Source: Rhizobium sp. Root708 (GTDB taxonomy: Bacteria > Pseudomonadota > Alphaproteobacteria > Rhizobiales > Rhizobiaceae). From it: a DNA stretch of 64,000 nucleotides. Position 1 is the first letter of the stretch. Each line of letters begins with the position of its first letter. This document shows, one piece after another, positions 62,207 to 64,000 of the stretch. Position numbers and translations under genes: made by a program. The stretch is taken from NCBI RefSeq assembly GCF_001429725.1, contig NZ_LMHV01000044.1, positions 248,001 to 312,000 on the forward strand. Reading direction: 5' to 3'. The notes beneath the pieces were generated by a model. The model saw only the letters and a list, made by a program, of their open reading frames with translations, did not search any database and had not been told where the DNA came from.

Positions 62207-63841
62207 ATGGAGTCTATAGATCTACAGTCGATCAATCACGAGGATGCCGTACCTTTTCCCAATTTTGACATCTGCATCGTGGGATCCGGACCTGCAGGAA
62301 GCACCATTGCCAAGGAGCTTTCGGGAACCAGACAACGCGTGGTCATTCTCGAGAGCGGGGGCTTCGAACGCACCGAGATTGCTGACGCACTGAACGAGAT
62401 CGAAAACATAGGACGTGTCCGGGCGGTCGATCAGTGGTCCGTCCGCAATCGTATTGTCGGAGGGAGTTCCCATACGTGGGGGGGGCGGTGCGGCACTTTC
62501 GACGATATTGATTTCGAACGCCGTTCATGGGTTTCCCATTCAGGCTGGCCGATCAAGGCGGATGAGTTGGCTCCTTACTTCGATAGGAGCGTTGATCATC
62601 TTGGGCTAGCCGTCGGCAGCGGTTTTAGCGGCGAGAGTTTCTGGAAGTTTGCGGGAAAAAATGCCCCGACCAGCGAGGTCGACCCATCCTTGCTACTTCC
62701 CTTCTTCTGGCAGTTCAGTCGGGATCGAGAGGAGTCGTACCCCTTCGAATATATGCGCTTCGGTCGGCACTTGACTCGAAATCTCGGCGAGAATGTCACG
62801 CTATTGACCAGTGCGACCGCGACGAGGGTGCTTGTCAACGAAAACCGGTGGGCGCACGCTGTCGAAATCGCGACGTCGGATGGGCGTCGGCACGTCCTGA
62901 GTGCGCGGACGATTATCCTTTGTGCGGGCGGGATCGAGAACGCTCGCCTCTTATTGAATTCAACATCCGACGGCAGCAAGGGGCTCGGCAACGATCACGA
63001 CCAGGTCGGGCGGTATCTAATGGATCATATCCGTGGCCCTGTAGGCTCCTTCGATGTGCCGGGTTCGCAGTCACTCCAGCGGCGTTTTGGTCGCTACAAC
63101 GTCAAGGGGCACTTGTTCCGCGCCGGATTGCGATTGAGTCCAGAGCTCCAAAGACGTGAGCGCCTTCTTAATTCGGCTGTTTGGCTCGGAGAGGTGCTCG
63201 CGCCCGACGATCCATGGGACGCCTTGCGACGTTTTGCAGGCCGGCATCCCAATCTTCCAAGAGATGCCGTTACCTTGGTAAGAAACACCAATCTTCTCCT
63301 TCGCGGCGTGAGCGACTATTTCGGCGCTCGAAATGGCTTTCCCCGCAAGCTGCAGGCGCTGACGCTTGAGTGCATGTGCGAGCAGATGCCCGATCCGAAC
63401 AGCCGAATTACTTTGTCAGCGCGTTGCGACCATTTGGGAGTTCCCTTGCCAAAGGTGGACTGGCGCAGCCATTCCGATGAAGACCGAACCATGTGGCGTA
63501 TGGCCGAATTCGTGACTGAAGAATTTGCCAGAATAGGCATTCGGACGCCGAAACTGGCCGAATGGGTTCGCGATCGGGCGCCAATCCCTGCGAATTTCGT
63601 CGATGTCGCTCATCCCACCGGTACCACCAGGATGTCGGCCTCTCCAACTCGAGGCGTTGTTGATGAGAATTGCGAAGTGAATGGGACCACCGGCGTATTT
63701 ATCGCGGGAAGTTCCGTGTTCCCCACTGCTGGACATTGCAATCCGACGCAAATGATCGTCGCGATGGCGATCCGTCTTGCCGATCACATCAAGGCCCTTG
63801 CGCATGCGCAAGCCAAACCGACGGCAGTTGCTCATGCCTGA
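62207..63841 (+). CDS. GMC-family FAD oxidoreductase
   Basis: The 544-residue protein has the FAD motif FDICIVGSGPAGSTIAKELS (residues 18-38), RIVGGSSHTWGGRCGTFDDI substrate-side loop, CAGGIENARLLLNS, HPTGTTRM and the closing PTAGHCNPTQMIVAMAIRLA. It oxidises an alcohol or sugar in the cytosol. The usual active-site His/Asn pair is H-x-N (GHCN) here, a variant seen in the polysaccharide-linked group. Its stop overlaps the ATG of the next gene by eight bases, so translation is coupled. Confidence 0.9.
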   Translation: MESIDLQSINHEDAVPFPNFDICIVGSGPAGSTIAKELSGTRQRVVILESGGFERTEIADALNEIENIGRVRAVDQWSVRNRIVGGSSHTWGGRCGTFDDIDFERRSWVSHSGWPIKADELAPYFDRSVDHLGLAVGSGFSGESFWKFAGKNAPTSEVDPSLLLPFFWQFSRDREESYPFEYMRFGRHLTRNLGENVTLLTSATATRVLVNENRWAHAVEIATSDGRRHVLSARTIILCAGGIENARLLLNSTSDGSKGLGNDHDQVGRYLMDHIRGPVGSFDVPGSQSLQRRFGRYNVKGHLFRAGLRLSPELQRRERLLNSAVWLGEVLAPDDPWDALRRFAGRHPNLPRDAVTLVRNTNLLLRGVSDYFGARNGFPRKLQALTLECMCEQMPDPNSRITLSARCDHLGVPLPKVDWRSHSDEDRTMWRMAEFVTEEFARIGIRTPKLAEWVRDRAPIPANFVDVAHPTGTTRMSASPTRGVVDENCEVNGTTGVFIAGSSVFPTAGHCNPTQMIVAMAIRLADHIKALAHAQAKPTAVAHA

Positions 63842-64000
63842 TGCATTGGTTCTCGTCACCGGCGCAACCGGCCGGATTGGTAAGGTTGTCGTCGCCGATC
63901 TTTTGGACCGTGGATATCGCGTCCGGGCTACTACTAGACAAGCAGCCGCTGAAGACTGCCGGGAAGGAATTGAGTGGCGAGTGGTCAATTTCGCGAGCCT
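63834..64000 (+). CDS. NAD(P)-dependent epimerase/dehydratase (partial)
   Basis: Starts inside the GMC gene end (ATGCCTGA). MPDALVLVTGATGRIGKVVV has the Rossmann GxxGxxG. Only 55 residues fall inside the window. It is likely an extended short-chain dehydrogenase (sugar epimerase or dehydratase) of the same pathway as the GMC enzyme and the glycosyltransferase. Confidence 0.85.
   Translation, partial: MPDALVLVTGATGRIGKVVVADLLDRGYRVRATTRQAAAEDCREGIEWRVVNFAS

Noticed and set aside
1..64000. Search by eye for CRISPR arrays, tRNA or rRNA genes, IS elements and phage genes.
   Set aside because: No regular direct repeats with spacers, no cloverleaf-like or rRNA sequence, no transposase or integrase frame was seen. 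A short or diverged element could be missed by eye.

Overview
The window reads as an accessory region, plasmid-borne or chromosomal, of an alphaproteobacterium of the Rhizobiales, most likely Rhizobiaceae. The pointers are the family mix (DUF1236, BA14K, DUF6894, DUF6328, DUF2934, DUF4174, YciF-like ferritin, PmtA phospholipid methyltransferase, HWE histidine kinase) and the GC-rich sequence. No rRNA, tRNA, transposase, phage module or CRISPR array was seen.

Layout. 0-7.3 kb: MscS channel, PQQ-type sugar dehydrogenase with a DUF2231 membrane protein, serine-acetyltransferase-like protein, a 24-residue membrane peptide, and DUF1236 and BA14K envelope proteins. 7.3-24.1 kb: a decayed zone bounded by the two halves of one CheB-CheR-PAS-HWE sensor gene. 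The halves lie about 15.4 kb apart in opposite orientation, and each abuts a DUF6328 gene; this is what an inversion would leave. Inside lie a broken response regulator, a truncated molybdenum hydroxylase, a broken antiporter, an HU protein and many small unknown genes. 24.5-39.7 kb: stress-type small proteins, two convergent Crp/Fnr regulators, a CHASE4-GGDEF-EAL protein, a haloacetate-dehalogenase-like hydrolase, YciF, DUF6894, a flavodoxin-like reductase, a lone receiver protein, a receiver-Crp fusion, DUF4174 and an ECF sigma factor. 39.7-53.5 kb: a frameshifted CPA1 antiporter, a flavodoxin-family oxidoreductase, a PAS-PAS-kinase-receiver hybrid, a frameshifted isochorismatase, a low-affinity iron permease-like protein, an L,D-transpeptidase, cupin, PRC-barrel and cold-shock proteins. 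53.5-59.3 kb: PmtA and a YhaO/YhaN (SbcDC-like) nuclease-ATPase pair. 59.7-64 kb: a 2OG-oxygenase-like protein, a glycosyltransferase, a GMC oxidoreductase and the start of an NAD-dependent epimerase, probably a surface-glycan or modified-metabolite cluster that runs off the end.

The unifying signal is a promoter motif, GGAAC, a 16-17 base spacer, then GTT, found 18 times upstream of genes between 1.3 and 50.2 kb. It matches the known alphaproteobacterial general-stress (EcfG/RpoE2 sigma) promoter. The targets are mainly small membrane, secreted and envelope proteins, YciF, MscS, DUF2934-receiver, PRC/cupin-type proteins and a Crp/Fnr regulator. I read the window as a stress-response island with one ECF sigma factor of its own.

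A second theme is decay. At least ten genes carry frameshifts, amber codons or truncations. Several frameshifts sit in runs of C, so base-calling error must be excluded before all of them are called real.
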